Below, in pieces: positions 1 through 5,129 of a stretch of DNA of 22,888 nt. Source of the stretch: Scatosoma sp045588185. GTDB lineage: Bacteria; Bacillota; Clostridia; Christensenellales; Borkfalkiaceae. The stretch is taken from NCBI GenBank assembly GCA_045588185.1, contig JAZNDR010000015.1, forward strand, positions 1 to 22,888, given 5' to 3'. The notes beneath the pieces are model-generated. The model did not search any database and was not told the DNA's origin. It was given only the letters and a program-made list of their open reading frames with translations. The first letter of the stretch is position 1. Every line of letters begins with the position of its first letter. The position numbers and the translations under genes were made by a program.

Positions 1-2
1 TG

Positions 3-287
3 AGACGCGTACTGTCGATGATTGATTTCGACCTTGTAAAACGGACGAATAGATCTACGATTCGCGATTCGTTGAAGCGAGTATTTCCCGAAAGGCATAT
101 TCACGAGTTCCGTTATACCTTTATAACGAGAGCGAAAGAATGTGGTGTGAATCCCGAAGTCGTAATGCTTTGGGCGGGACACGAGTCGGACAGCGACGTA
201 AAAACGAGCAAAGTGGATAGAGGGTACACGACGTACTCGGAAGAGTATTTGCTCTCGGAAATTAACAAAATCAGTTACGATTTGTGA
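3..287 (+). CDS. Tyrosine recombinase (phage-type integrase), C-terminal part, cut by the window edge
   Basis: The reading frame is open to the left edge, so the N-terminus is missing. Counting from the in-frame Met at 18, the C-terminal catalytic pattern is visible: HEFR (His29, Arg32), LWAGH (His55) and a probable nucleophile Tyr70 in RGYTTY, followed by the SEEYLLSEI tail common in phage and ICE integrases. Such enzymes cut and rejoin DNA at attachment sites through a 3'-phosphotyrosine link. The gene points at a complete tRNA-Leu 140 bp downstream, the usual arrangement of integrase and attL/attR in an element integrated in a tRNA gene. The H-to-Y spacing is about six residues longer than in XerD, so Tyr73 is a less likely alternative nucleophile. 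The element body would lie left of the window. Confidence 0.88.
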   Translation, partial: RRVLSMIDFDLVKRTNRSTIRDSLKRVFPERHIHEFRYTFITRAKECGVNPEVVMLWAGHESDSDVKTSKVDRGYTTYSEEYLLSEINKISYDL

Positions 288-365
288 AAAATTCACAAAA
301 ATTAGCGTTTTAGGCTTAAAAGTGGTGAAAAATGCATTAAAAACGGCAAAAAATGGCGATTTTCT

Positions 366-424
366 TTCCCCAATTTTTCCCCAAAGACAAGAAAATGGGG
401 CAAAATCCGAAGATTTTACCCCAA
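366..424. repeat. Cluster of TTNCCCCA motifs between integrase and tRNA-Leu (candidate arm-type sites)
   Basis: Four copies of an 8-bp motif sit between the integrase stop and the tRNA: TTCCCCAA at 366-373 and 377-384 (11 bp apart, one helical turn), an inverted copy at 396-403, and TTACCCCAA at 416-424. Short direct and inverted repeats beside an att core are typical of integrase arm-binding sites. A role as a weak terminator (CCCCA against TGGGG) is also possible. Confidence 0.4.
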
Positions 425-428
425 ATTC

Positions 429-515
429 TGGTGCCGCTGGCCGGACTTGAACCGGCACGAACTCTCGTTCGAGGGATTTTAAGTCCCTTGCGTCTGCCTA
501 TTCGACCCCAGCGGC
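429..515 (-). tRNA. tRNA-Leu(TAA)
   Basis: On the minus strand the acceptor arms GCCGCTG and CAGCGGC pair, followed by discriminator A and an encoded CCA (429-431). The anticodon arm is GGGA-CTTAAAA-TCCC with anticodon TAA, and a long variable arm (CTCGAACGAGAG region) marks a class II leucine tRNA. Position 8 is G rather than the usual T. The 3' half faces the integrase, so the element may have supplied the 3' half and the chromosome the 5' half. No promoter was clear upstream because the tRNA remnants lie there. Confidence 0.93.
476..503. repeat. att-core-like repeat, copy 1 (inside tRNA-Leu)
   Basis: A 28-bp block covering the D-arm to anticodon loop of the complete tRNA-Leu is identical to 681-708 and nearly identical (25 of 27 positions) to 579-605. 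It is the probable crossover core of the integrase at the left edge. Confidence 0.6.
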
Positions 516-578
516 ATAAAAAATGTTAAGTTTTTGTTAGAAATTCACAAATTCGGCTGTGATTTTCGACGCATATGC

Positions 579-617
579 TTTTAAGTCCTGTGCGTCTGCC
601 TATTCCGCCACGCGGGC
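579..617 (-). pseudogene. tRNA-Leu 5'-half remnant (att-like copy 2)
   Basis: On the minus strand this reads as a leucine tRNA 5' half: acceptor GCCCGCG, TGG at positions 8-10, the D-arm GGAATAGGCAGACGC and the anticodon loop CTTAAAA. After the anticodon loop the sequence changes to GCATATGC, so the anticodon stem cannot close and no matching 3' half (CGCGGGC) follows. Its acceptor differs from that of the complete tRNA, so it is not a simple local duplication. Confidence 0.7.
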
Positions 618-680
618 GCGGAAACTATGAAGTTTTTGCATAAATATGCATAATTTTCGTGGGGAACGAGGTATTGGAAA

Positions 681-720
681 ATTTTAAGTCCCTTGCGTCT
701 GCCTATTCCACCACACGAGC
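681..720 (-). pseudogene. tRNA-Leu 5'-half remnant (att-like copy 3)
   Basis: A third leucine tRNA 5' half on the minus strand, with acceptor GCTCGTG, a TGGTGGAATAGG D-arm and the anticodon loop CTTAAAA, then unrelated AT-rich sequence. Positions 681-708 are identical to the core in the complete tRNA-Leu. The predicted 5' ends of the three copies (515, 617, 720) are 102 and 103 bp apart. No 3' half is present. Confidence 0.7.
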
Positions 721-737
721 GTGTTGTTCAGTTTTTA

Positions 738-774
738 AGAAAAAACTCTGCACCTGGCATTAGGTGCAGAGTTT
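738..774 (-). terminator. Intrinsic terminator of the tRNA unit
   Basis: A perfect 13-bp stem (743-755 with 762-774) with a 6-nt loop lies just downstream of tRNA-Cys in the minus direction and is followed by a T-run. It ends the Val-Gly-Cys transcript and isolates the tRNA-Leu remnants from it. Confidence 0.85.
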
Positions 775-777
775 CTT

Positions 778-852
778 TGGAGGCGCCACCCGGATTTGAA
801 CCGGGGGATAAAGGTTTTGCAGACCTTGGCCTTACCACTTGGCTATAGCGCC
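778..852 (-). tRNA. tRNA-Cys(GCA)
   Basis: On the minus strand it starts GGCGCTATAGCC and ends GGGTGGCGCC-T-CCA, with CCA encoded at 778-780. The anticodon loop CTGCAAA gives GCA (cysteine), and the GGTTCAAAT T-loop is intact. It is the last gene of the Val-Gly-Cys unit, four bases before the terminator stem. Confidence 0.96.
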
Positions 853-908
853 TTATCGCCTGCCCCATAGGCAAAAAAAATTGAAAGAAAAAACAGCGCA
901 GATTTTTT

Positions 909-983
909 TGGAGCGGGAAACGAGATTCGAACCCGCGACATTCACCTTGGCAAGGTGACGCTCTACCACTGAGCTATTCCCGC
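909..983 (-). tRNA. tRNA-Gly(GCC)
   Basis: On the minus strand it starts GCGGGAATAGCTCAGT and ends TTTCCCGC-T-CCA with CCA encoded. The anticodon loop TTGCCAA gives GCC (glycine). D- and T-arms are canonical. It is the middle gene of the Val-Gly-Cys unit. Confidence 0.97.
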
Positions 984-1008
984 ATACATCATCCGCACTG
1001 TTTTTTTC

Positions 1009-1084
1009 TGGTGGAAGTTATAGGGTTCGAACCTATGACCCTCTGCTTGTAAGGCAGATGCTCTCCCAGCTGAGCTAAACTTCC
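1009..1084 (-). tRNA. tRNA-Val(TAC)
   Basis: On the minus strand it starts GGAAGTTTAGCTCAGCTGG and ends AACTTCC-A-CCA with CCA encoded. The anticodon arm TCTGC-CTTACAA-GCAGA gives TAC (valine). It is the first gene of the tRNA unit, 15 bp from the predicted -10 box. Confidence 0.97.
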
Positions 1085-1099
1085 GTCGAAAGCTTATAT

Positions 1100-1128
1100 A
1101 CTATACCACATCTAAAAAAGAAAGGCAA
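1100..1128 (-). promoter_or_regulatory. Promoter of the tRNA-Val-Gly-Cys unit
   Basis: On the minus strand a -35 box TTGCCT (1123-1128) and a -10 box TATAGT (1100-1105) are separated by exactly 17 bp, immediately upstream of tRNA-Val. The fit to the sigma-A consensus is 4/6 and 5/6. Confidence 0.75.
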
Positions 1129-1317
1129 GCGTTTTTTTATGCTTTTTCAAAAAAATTTAAAAAAATTTTATTTTTCTTTTTTCCGCTATCAACTGCGCCT
1201 TTTCTATTATTCGCTACCTTATATTATTATATGCAATCCCGATTGTTTTCGTTTCTTGGAATTGTTTGATAAAACTCTTGACAAAGTCAGACCAAAGGCG
1301 GTATTAACTTCTAAATG

Positions 1318-1346
1318 AAAAGCCGAAGCGGTTACGCTTCGGCTTT
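1318..1346 (-). terminator. Terminator of the galM-DUF1538-PII-PII operon
   Basis: A perfect 12-bp GC-rich stem (1319-1330 with 1335-1346) closes on a 4-nt loop GTTA, followed in the minus direction by TTTTCATTT. The stop codon of the last gene (1332-1334) sits in the loop, so the 3' arm is non-coding and the 5' arm encodes the C-terminal KKAEA. The flanks would also allow termination on the plus strand. Confidence 0.85.
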
Positions 1347-1682
1347 CTTTTCTATCGGTTCATTGGCTGTCATGCCTACTACACTGTCTACCGGCATCGA
1401 AAACGCGATGCCTTGCCCTGCTGTGTTTAATCCTACTTCCTCGTATAACGCGCGCAGGATATTGTCCTTTTTCTCTTTCTTTACTAATATCATAACAATC
1501 TCTTTCTCTTGCTGGACGGTTATCCCGAAAAACTTTTCCGCGTCCTTGCCCGCCGTGCCGCGCGCGTTTATTACCGTGCCGCCCCGCGCGCCGAATTTCT
1601 TTGCCGCTTCCATTACCGTTTCACTGTAACCGTCGTTCACAATACAAAAAATCGCTTCGTGCGTGTATTTCGTTTCACTCAT
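1332..1682 (-). CDS. PII-like (GlnB-fold) regulatory protein
   Basis: A 116-residue protein of the size and pattern of the PII superfamily: a first beta strand (HEAIFCIVNDGY), helix (ETVMEAAKKFGA), the RGGTVINARGTAG strand-turn segment, FFGITVQQEKEIVMILV, and a C-terminal GQGIAFSMPVDSVVGM strand. The long canonical T-loop with the modified tyrosine of GlnB is not apparent, so it is probably a PII-like rather than a nitrogen-type PII. PII proteins are trimers that sense nucleotides and small molecules and bind partner transporters or enzymes. Its start overlaps nothing but directly abuts the previous gene (TAA-ATG), with AAGGAGG inside the 3' end of that gene. The neighbouring DUF1538 membrane protein is the likely partner (inference). 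Confidence 0.8.
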   Translation of the reverse strand: MSETKYTHEAIFCIVNDGYSETVMEAAKKFGARGGTVINARGTAGKDAEKFFGITVQQEKEIVMILVKKEKKDNILRALYEEVGLNTAGQGIAFSMPVDSVVGMTANEPIEKKAEA

Positions 1683-2084
1683 TTATTTGTCCTCCTTGAC
1701 AACCGTTCTGTTATTACTCAAAAACCGATATATCGCTACCCCTATGACGCTCGAAAGGGGAGTCGTAAACGCGATACCCTTGCCGTTTCGCACCGTGTGG
1801 AATTTATCCTCTAACGCGTGCAGGATTTCTTCCGCTTTGTCCTCGCGTATTACGCTGAATATCACGCTCTTGTCCGAATCCTCCAAGCCCAACAGGTGCA
1901 GAGTTTCCGATTTCGCCGTGCCTTGCCCCAACACGCTCGTTTGGAAATTCACTTCGAACCCGCTTAAAAAGTCCATATAAAATTCCGATTTATTACGGTT
2001 GACGACCGTAACGAGGAGTTTCAGTTTTTTGAAATCCGCGGAAACGGATTTTTCTTTTTTCGTTTTTTTAGAGATGATTCCCAT
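1683..2084 (-). CDS. PII-like (GlnB-fold) regulatory protein, second paralogue
   Basis: A 133-residue protein with a lysine-rich N-terminus (about 20 residues), then a PII-type pattern: LKLLVTVVNRNKSEFYMDFL, NFQTSVLGQGTAKSETLHLLGL, SVIFSVIREDKAEEILHALED and the closing GKGIAFTTPLSSVIGVAIY strand. It lines up in outline with the downstream 116-residue protein, sharing the G-x-GTA turn and the GIAF-x-x-P motif, so the pair may form hetero-oligomers or sense different signals. The start is set by AAGGAGGAG about 6 bases upstream. The gene lies 14 bp after the DUF1538 gene and directly abuts the second PII gene, so the three are almost certainly co-transcribed. Confidence 0.78.
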   Translation of the reverse strand: MGIISKKTKKEKSVSADFKKLKLLVTVVNRNKSEFYMDFLSGFEVNFQTSVLGQGTAKSETLHLLGLEDSDKSVIFSVIREDKAEEILHALEDKFHTVRNGKGIAFTTPLSSVIGVAIYRFLSNNRTVVKEDK

Positions 2085-2098
2085 ACCTGCTCCTCCTT

Positions 2099-3622
2099 TT
2101 ACAGAAAATCAATGATTTGTTTATCGTCCGCGCCGAGGATTCTGCGCATAGCGAGTTTTTCGCGCATATGTTTGCTCACGACCGATTTAAAGCCGAGGGT
2201 CTGTATCGAGATAAGGGGTGCCATAGCGACCATTGCCACCATACCGAACGCGTCTACCAAAACGCTGCTTTCGCCCTGTAACACGGCGCAAATGCCGACG
2301 ACGAAAGGTAAAATGAAAGTGGAAGTAAGCGGTCCGCTTGCTACGCCGCCCGAGTCGAACGCGATTGCCGTGTACAGCTTGGGTACGAAGAAGGAAAGTC
2401 CGAGGGAAAGGAAATACCCGGGGATAAGATAATACAGAACGCTGAAATCAAAGATAACGCGTACGACGGAGAGGGCGATTGCCGCGCCCACGCCCGCGGA
2501 AAGGGCTATCAGCATTGAGCGTTTGCTCACTGCGCCGCTCGTAACCGTTTCTACCTGTTTGTTTAAGACGTGGATAGCGGGCTCGGCGAGTACCACCGTA
2601 AGTCCTAACAAAAAGGCGAAAAGGACGATAAGCGCAGGATCTTGCTGGGCGAGCTGGGTACCCATTTTATAGCCGACGGGCATAAAGCCGATTTCGACGG
2701 CGGCGAGGAAAATCAACAAACCGAAGAAGGTATAGAAGATACCGACGACGATTTGCAGGATACGGGTTTTAGGGAGTTTCAAGCACAAGAGCTGTAAGAG
2801 GAAGAAGAACGCGACGATAGGCGCGAGGGCAACGAACACGTTTTTCGCCGTTGCGCCGAGCGCGTGGAAAATTCCGCTTGCGGACGATTGCATTGCATAG
2901 TCGGGCAAGGAATAATCGACCGTGCCCGTAGAGAAGAGTCCCAAAAACATAACGGCAAGGATAGGGCCTATGGAGCAGAGGGCGATGAAGCCGAAGCTGC
3001 TTTCCCGATCCCGTTTATCGCCGAGCGCGGCGGCAACGCCCACGCCGAGCGACATAATAAAGGGTACGGTGATAGGGCCTGTCGTTACGCCGCCCGAGTC
3101 GAACGCGAGGGGTAAAAAGCTACCGCCGCCTTGCTCCAAAATGAGCGCGGCAAGCGCGAACAGGAGCAGGTAGAAAAAGGTCATAAGGTGGGATAAATGC
3201 AGGCGGAACACGACGCGCAGGATACCGAGCACGAGAAACAAGCCCACGCCCACGCCGATAGTGATTGTCAGCGCGGTGCCGTCGATAACGCCCGCTACTT
3301 GGGACGCAAGCACGGATAAGTCGGGTTCGGCGATGGTAACGAACACGCCCATGGCAAAGCCGACGAAAAGCAGCGTTTTGAACTTGCCTGATTTGGGCAA
3401 GCCCGCGCCGACCTGTTCGCCCATAGGCGTCATTGCCATATCCGCGCCGAGATTAAACAGCGCCATGCCCACGACGAGCGCGAGCCCGCACAGCGCAAAA
3501 GTTACCGTTTCGGCGGACGAGAAATCCACGAGCGGTGTGAAGTTTAGAAGCAGTACGATCAAGACTACGGGAATGACCGATACCGCCGATTCTTTCAATT
3601 TATGGAACAGAGCTTTTAGCAT
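2099..3622 (-). CDS. DUF1538 family polytopic membrane protein (putative transporter)
   Basis: A 507-residue, very hydrophobic protein recognised as DUF1538 with two repeats. Landmarks recur at a fixed offset of 248 residues: AEP at 98-100 and 346-348, FDSGGV at 174-179 and 422-427, each followed by a GP and a hydrophobic segment. P66 (MTPMG) matches P315 (FMPVG). The re-used FDSGG motif resembles substrate- or ion-binding re-entrant segments of two-fold pseudo-symmetric transporters, but the substrate is unknown. The start lies 2 bp after the galM stop with no strong ribosome site, so translation may depend on coupling to galM. The two PII-like genes that follow suggest allosteric control at the membrane (inference). 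Confidence 0.85.
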   Translation of the reverse strand: MLKALFHKLKESAVSVIPVVLIVLLLNFTPLVDFSSAETVTFALCGLALVVGMALFNLGADMAMTPMGEQVGAGLPKSGKFKTLLFVGFAMGVFVTIAEPDLSVLASQVAGVIDGTALTITIGVGVGLFLVLGILRVVFRLHLSHLMTFFYLLLFALAALILEQGGGSFLPLAFDSGGVTTGPITVPFIMSLGVGVAAALGDKRDRESSFGFIALCSIGPILAVMFLGLFSTGTVDYSLPDYAMQSSASGIFHALGATAKNVFVALAPIVAFFFLLQLLCLKLPKTRILQIVVGIFYTFFGLLIFLAAVEIGFMPVGYKMGTQLAQQDPALIVLFAFLLGLTVVLAEPAIHVLNKQVETVTSGAVSKRSMLIALSAGVGAAIALSVVRVIFDFSVLYYLIPGYFLSLGLSFFVPKLYTAIAFDSGGVASGPLTSTFILPFVVGICAVLQGESSVLVDAFGMVAMVAMAPLISIQTLGFKSVVSKHMREKLAMRRILGADDKQIIDFL

Positions 3623-3624
3623 TT

Positions 3625-4656
3625 TTATTTCACAACGGAGAATTTATAAATGGTCGTTTCGTTGTATTTTTCGCCCGCCTTTAACAGAGTGGACGGGAAA
3701 TTAGGGCAGTTGGGGGAGTTGGGGTATTTTTGCGTTTCCAAGCACAGAGCGCAGTGGTTGACGTAGTTCTTTTTACCTTGAAAACCGCCCGTTGCGCACG
3801 CGGTGTATAACTGTACGCCGCAAAGCGTGGTGTAGCAATCCATTCTCCGACCGCTTTCCTTATCATATACGTACGCGAAGTGCTCTAATCCCTCGCCCTC
3901 GCGCTCTAAACAGTAATTGAAATCGTAGCCGTTGCATTTTTTGATGAGCTCAGCATCAGAGAACATATCCTGCCCCAAGAGCTTGGGCGTATAGAAGCTG
4001 TACGGCGTGCCGTCGGTTTCGATATATTCGCCGTGGGGGATAAGTCCGTCGTCCACCGCGGTAATTTTGCGGGATTTTATCATCAATTCCTGCGCAAGCA
4101 CGGTGTCCTGATAGCCGATATTGAAATACGAGTGGTTGGTCAAATTGCAAACGGTGTCCTTATCGCTGACGGCGGCGTACTCGATCACGAGCGCGTTTTC
4201 GTCGGTGAGCGTGAAAAAGACTTTTACAGCAAGCGTGCCGGGGAAACCGCCCTCGTTATCGGGCGAGGTGTGGGATAAAACGAGCGTGTCGCCGTTGATT
4301 TCCGCCTGCCAAACCTTACGGGAGAAGTCGCCCGTGATACCGCCGTGGAGCGTGTTGCCGTTGTTGTTGGGTTCAAGGTTAAATTCCTTGCCGTTTAAGG
4401 TAAATTTCGCTCCGCCGATACGGTTGCCGTATCTGCCGATGGTCGCGCCGAAATAAGGGTTCTTTCCGTAGTAATCCTCGGGGGTTTTACAGCCGACGAT
4501 GACGTCGGAAAATTCGCCGTTTTTATCGGGTACGGAAATGCGGATAATCCGCGCACCGTAGGTTAAGATATCCACTTCTGAACCACAGGCGTTAGAAAGA
4601 GTGTAGACTTCGTTTATCGTATTTTCTTTCGTGAAAGAATAAGTTTTTGTAATCAC
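3625..4656 (-). CDS. galM: Aldose 1-epimerase (mutarotase)
   Basis: Interconverts the alpha and beta anomers of aldoses such as galactose and glucose in the cytoplasm. With a GTG start at 4656 the protein has 343 residues, the family size. Family motifs are GRYGNRI (74-80), HGG (104-106), NHSYFN (174-179, His175), GYD (Asp245) and LETQKYPNSPN (Glu307); His104, His175, Asp245 and Glu307 match the catalytic set known from Lactococcus GalM. A longer frame reaches an ATG at 4764, but its extra 36 residues run through the promoter region; GAGGTG lies 5 bases before the GTG, so this start is preferred. First gene of an operon with a DUF1538 protein and two PII-like proteins, an unusual partnership. 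Confidence 0.92.
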   Translation of the reverse strand: MITKTYSFTKENTINEVYTLSNACGSEVDILTYGARIIRISVPDKNGEFSDVIVGCKTPEDYYGKNPYFGATIGRYGNRIGGAKFTLNGKEFNLEPNNNGNTLHGGITGDFSRKVWQAEINGDTLVLSHTSPDNEGGFPGTLAVKVFFTLTDENALVIEYAAVSDKDTVCNLTNHSYFNIGYQDTVLAQELMIKSRKITAVDDGLIPHGEYIETDGTPYSFYTPKLLGQDMFSDAELIKKCNGYDFNYCLEREGEGLEHFAYVYDKESGRRMDCYTTLCGVQLYTACATGGFQGKKNYVNHCALCLETQKYPNSPNCPNFPSTLLKAGEKYNETTIYKFSVVK

Positions 4657-4687
4657 GGTATCACCTCGTAAAGCTTTAATTAAAGGT

Positions 4688-4717
4688 ATTATATCATTTT
4701 CGTGTGGAAAAATCCAC
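4688..4717 (-). promoter_or_regulatory. Probable galM operon promoter with overlapping inverted repeat
   Basis: On the minus strand a perfect -10 box TATAAT (4688-4693) lies 31 bp upstream of the GTG start. The -35 position (4711-4716, TGGATT) is poor, and it coincides with an inverted repeat GTGGA-AAAA-TCCAC (4704-4717), which could be an operator for an activator or repressor. Confidence 0.5.
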
Positions 4718-4757
4718 CGTTTTGTGAAAAAAGTTTGGAAAAGGTGTGAAATTTTAT

Positions 4758-4787
4758 TTGACAAAGGGGAAACGGGTGTGGTATGCT
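4758..4787 (+). promoter_or_regulatory. Promoter of the glycine riboswitch / symporter transcript
   Basis: A perfect -35 box TTGACA (4758-4763) is followed after 18 bp by TATGCT (4782-4787), with TG one base before it (4779-4780) forming an extended -10. It starts about 30 bp before the riboswitch aptamer and diverges from the galM promoter. Confidence 0.7.
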
Positions 4788-4820
4788 ATATCTAACTTCA
4801 TAAAAGCACGCTAAAAGAAG

Positions 4821-4985
4821 ATTGCAGAAGACGGGCGGTATCGCTCGACCGAAGGAGGGAAACTCTCAGGTGATCGCAAGATTGAGAACTGCAATCGGAT
4901 AGCACTCCGGAGAATCCCGAACACGGGTGCCGAAGGGGCAAAGCGGATTTTATTCCGCCAATCTCTCAGGCAAAAGGACAGAGAA
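4821..4985 (+). promoter_or_regulatory. Tandem glycine riboswitch
   Basis: Two glycine aptamers in series. The first has a perfect P1 of ATTGCAG (4821-4827) with CTGCAAT (4889-4895) around the core CCGAAGGAGGGAAACTCTCA. The second (about 4903-4985) carries TGCCGAAGGGGCAAAGC and the hallmark CTCTCAGGCAAAAGGACAGAG at 4963-4983. Glycine riboswitches are known to switch on glycine cleavage genes or AGCS symporters; here the downstream gene is the symporter. Two terminator hairpins follow, so control is most likely at transcription termination. Confidence 0.95.
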
Positions 4986-4994
4986 ACGCTTTCA

Positions 4995-5039
4995 AAATTT
5001 TCCCTTATGATAATCAAAGGGGGAAATTTCGGTTTTTTT
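4995..5039 (+). terminator. Riboswitch expression platform, first intrinsic terminator
   Basis: A 12-bp stem (4995-5006 with 5018-5029, two G-U pairs) is followed by a run of seven T (5033-5039). It begins 10 bases after the glycine aptamer and is the likely ligand-controlled terminator. Confidence 0.7.
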
Positions 5040-5049
5040 CGTATTTTCA

Positions 5050-5080
5050 CGCGGAGCGCTATACGGCGCTCCGCGTTTTT
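5050..5080 (+). terminator. Second intrinsic terminator in the symporter leader
   Basis: A perfect 10-bp GC-rich stem, CGCGGAGCGC (5050-5059) with GCGCTCCGCG (5066-5075), closes on a 6-nt loop and is followed by TTTTT. It lies 50 bp before the symporter start, so read-through must pass two terminators. Confidence 0.8.
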
Positions 5081-5129
5081 GACGAAGTTTGAAATTTAGG
5101 TAACATTTTTACACAGGAGGTTCATTTTT

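Noticed and set aside
558..620. tRNA-Leu(TAA) interrupted by a group I intron
   Set aside because: The gap to the next tRNA sequence is only about 60 bp, far too short for a group I intron, and no matching 3' half with the right acceptor exists.
476..708. Three spaced repeats considered as a CRISPR array
   Set aside because: The repeats are tRNA-Leu D-arm/anticodon segments, spacers are about 75 bp and AT-rich, and there are no cas genes.
1278..1307. TTGACA with TATTAA 18 bp downstream on the plus strand
   Set aside because: Promoter-like, but it would run into the 3' end of the PII operon and its terminator with no plus-strand gene behind it.
4811..5050. A 79-codon minus-strand frame over the glycine riboswitch
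   Set aside because: The sequence is fully explained by two aptamers and the terminators on the plus strand.
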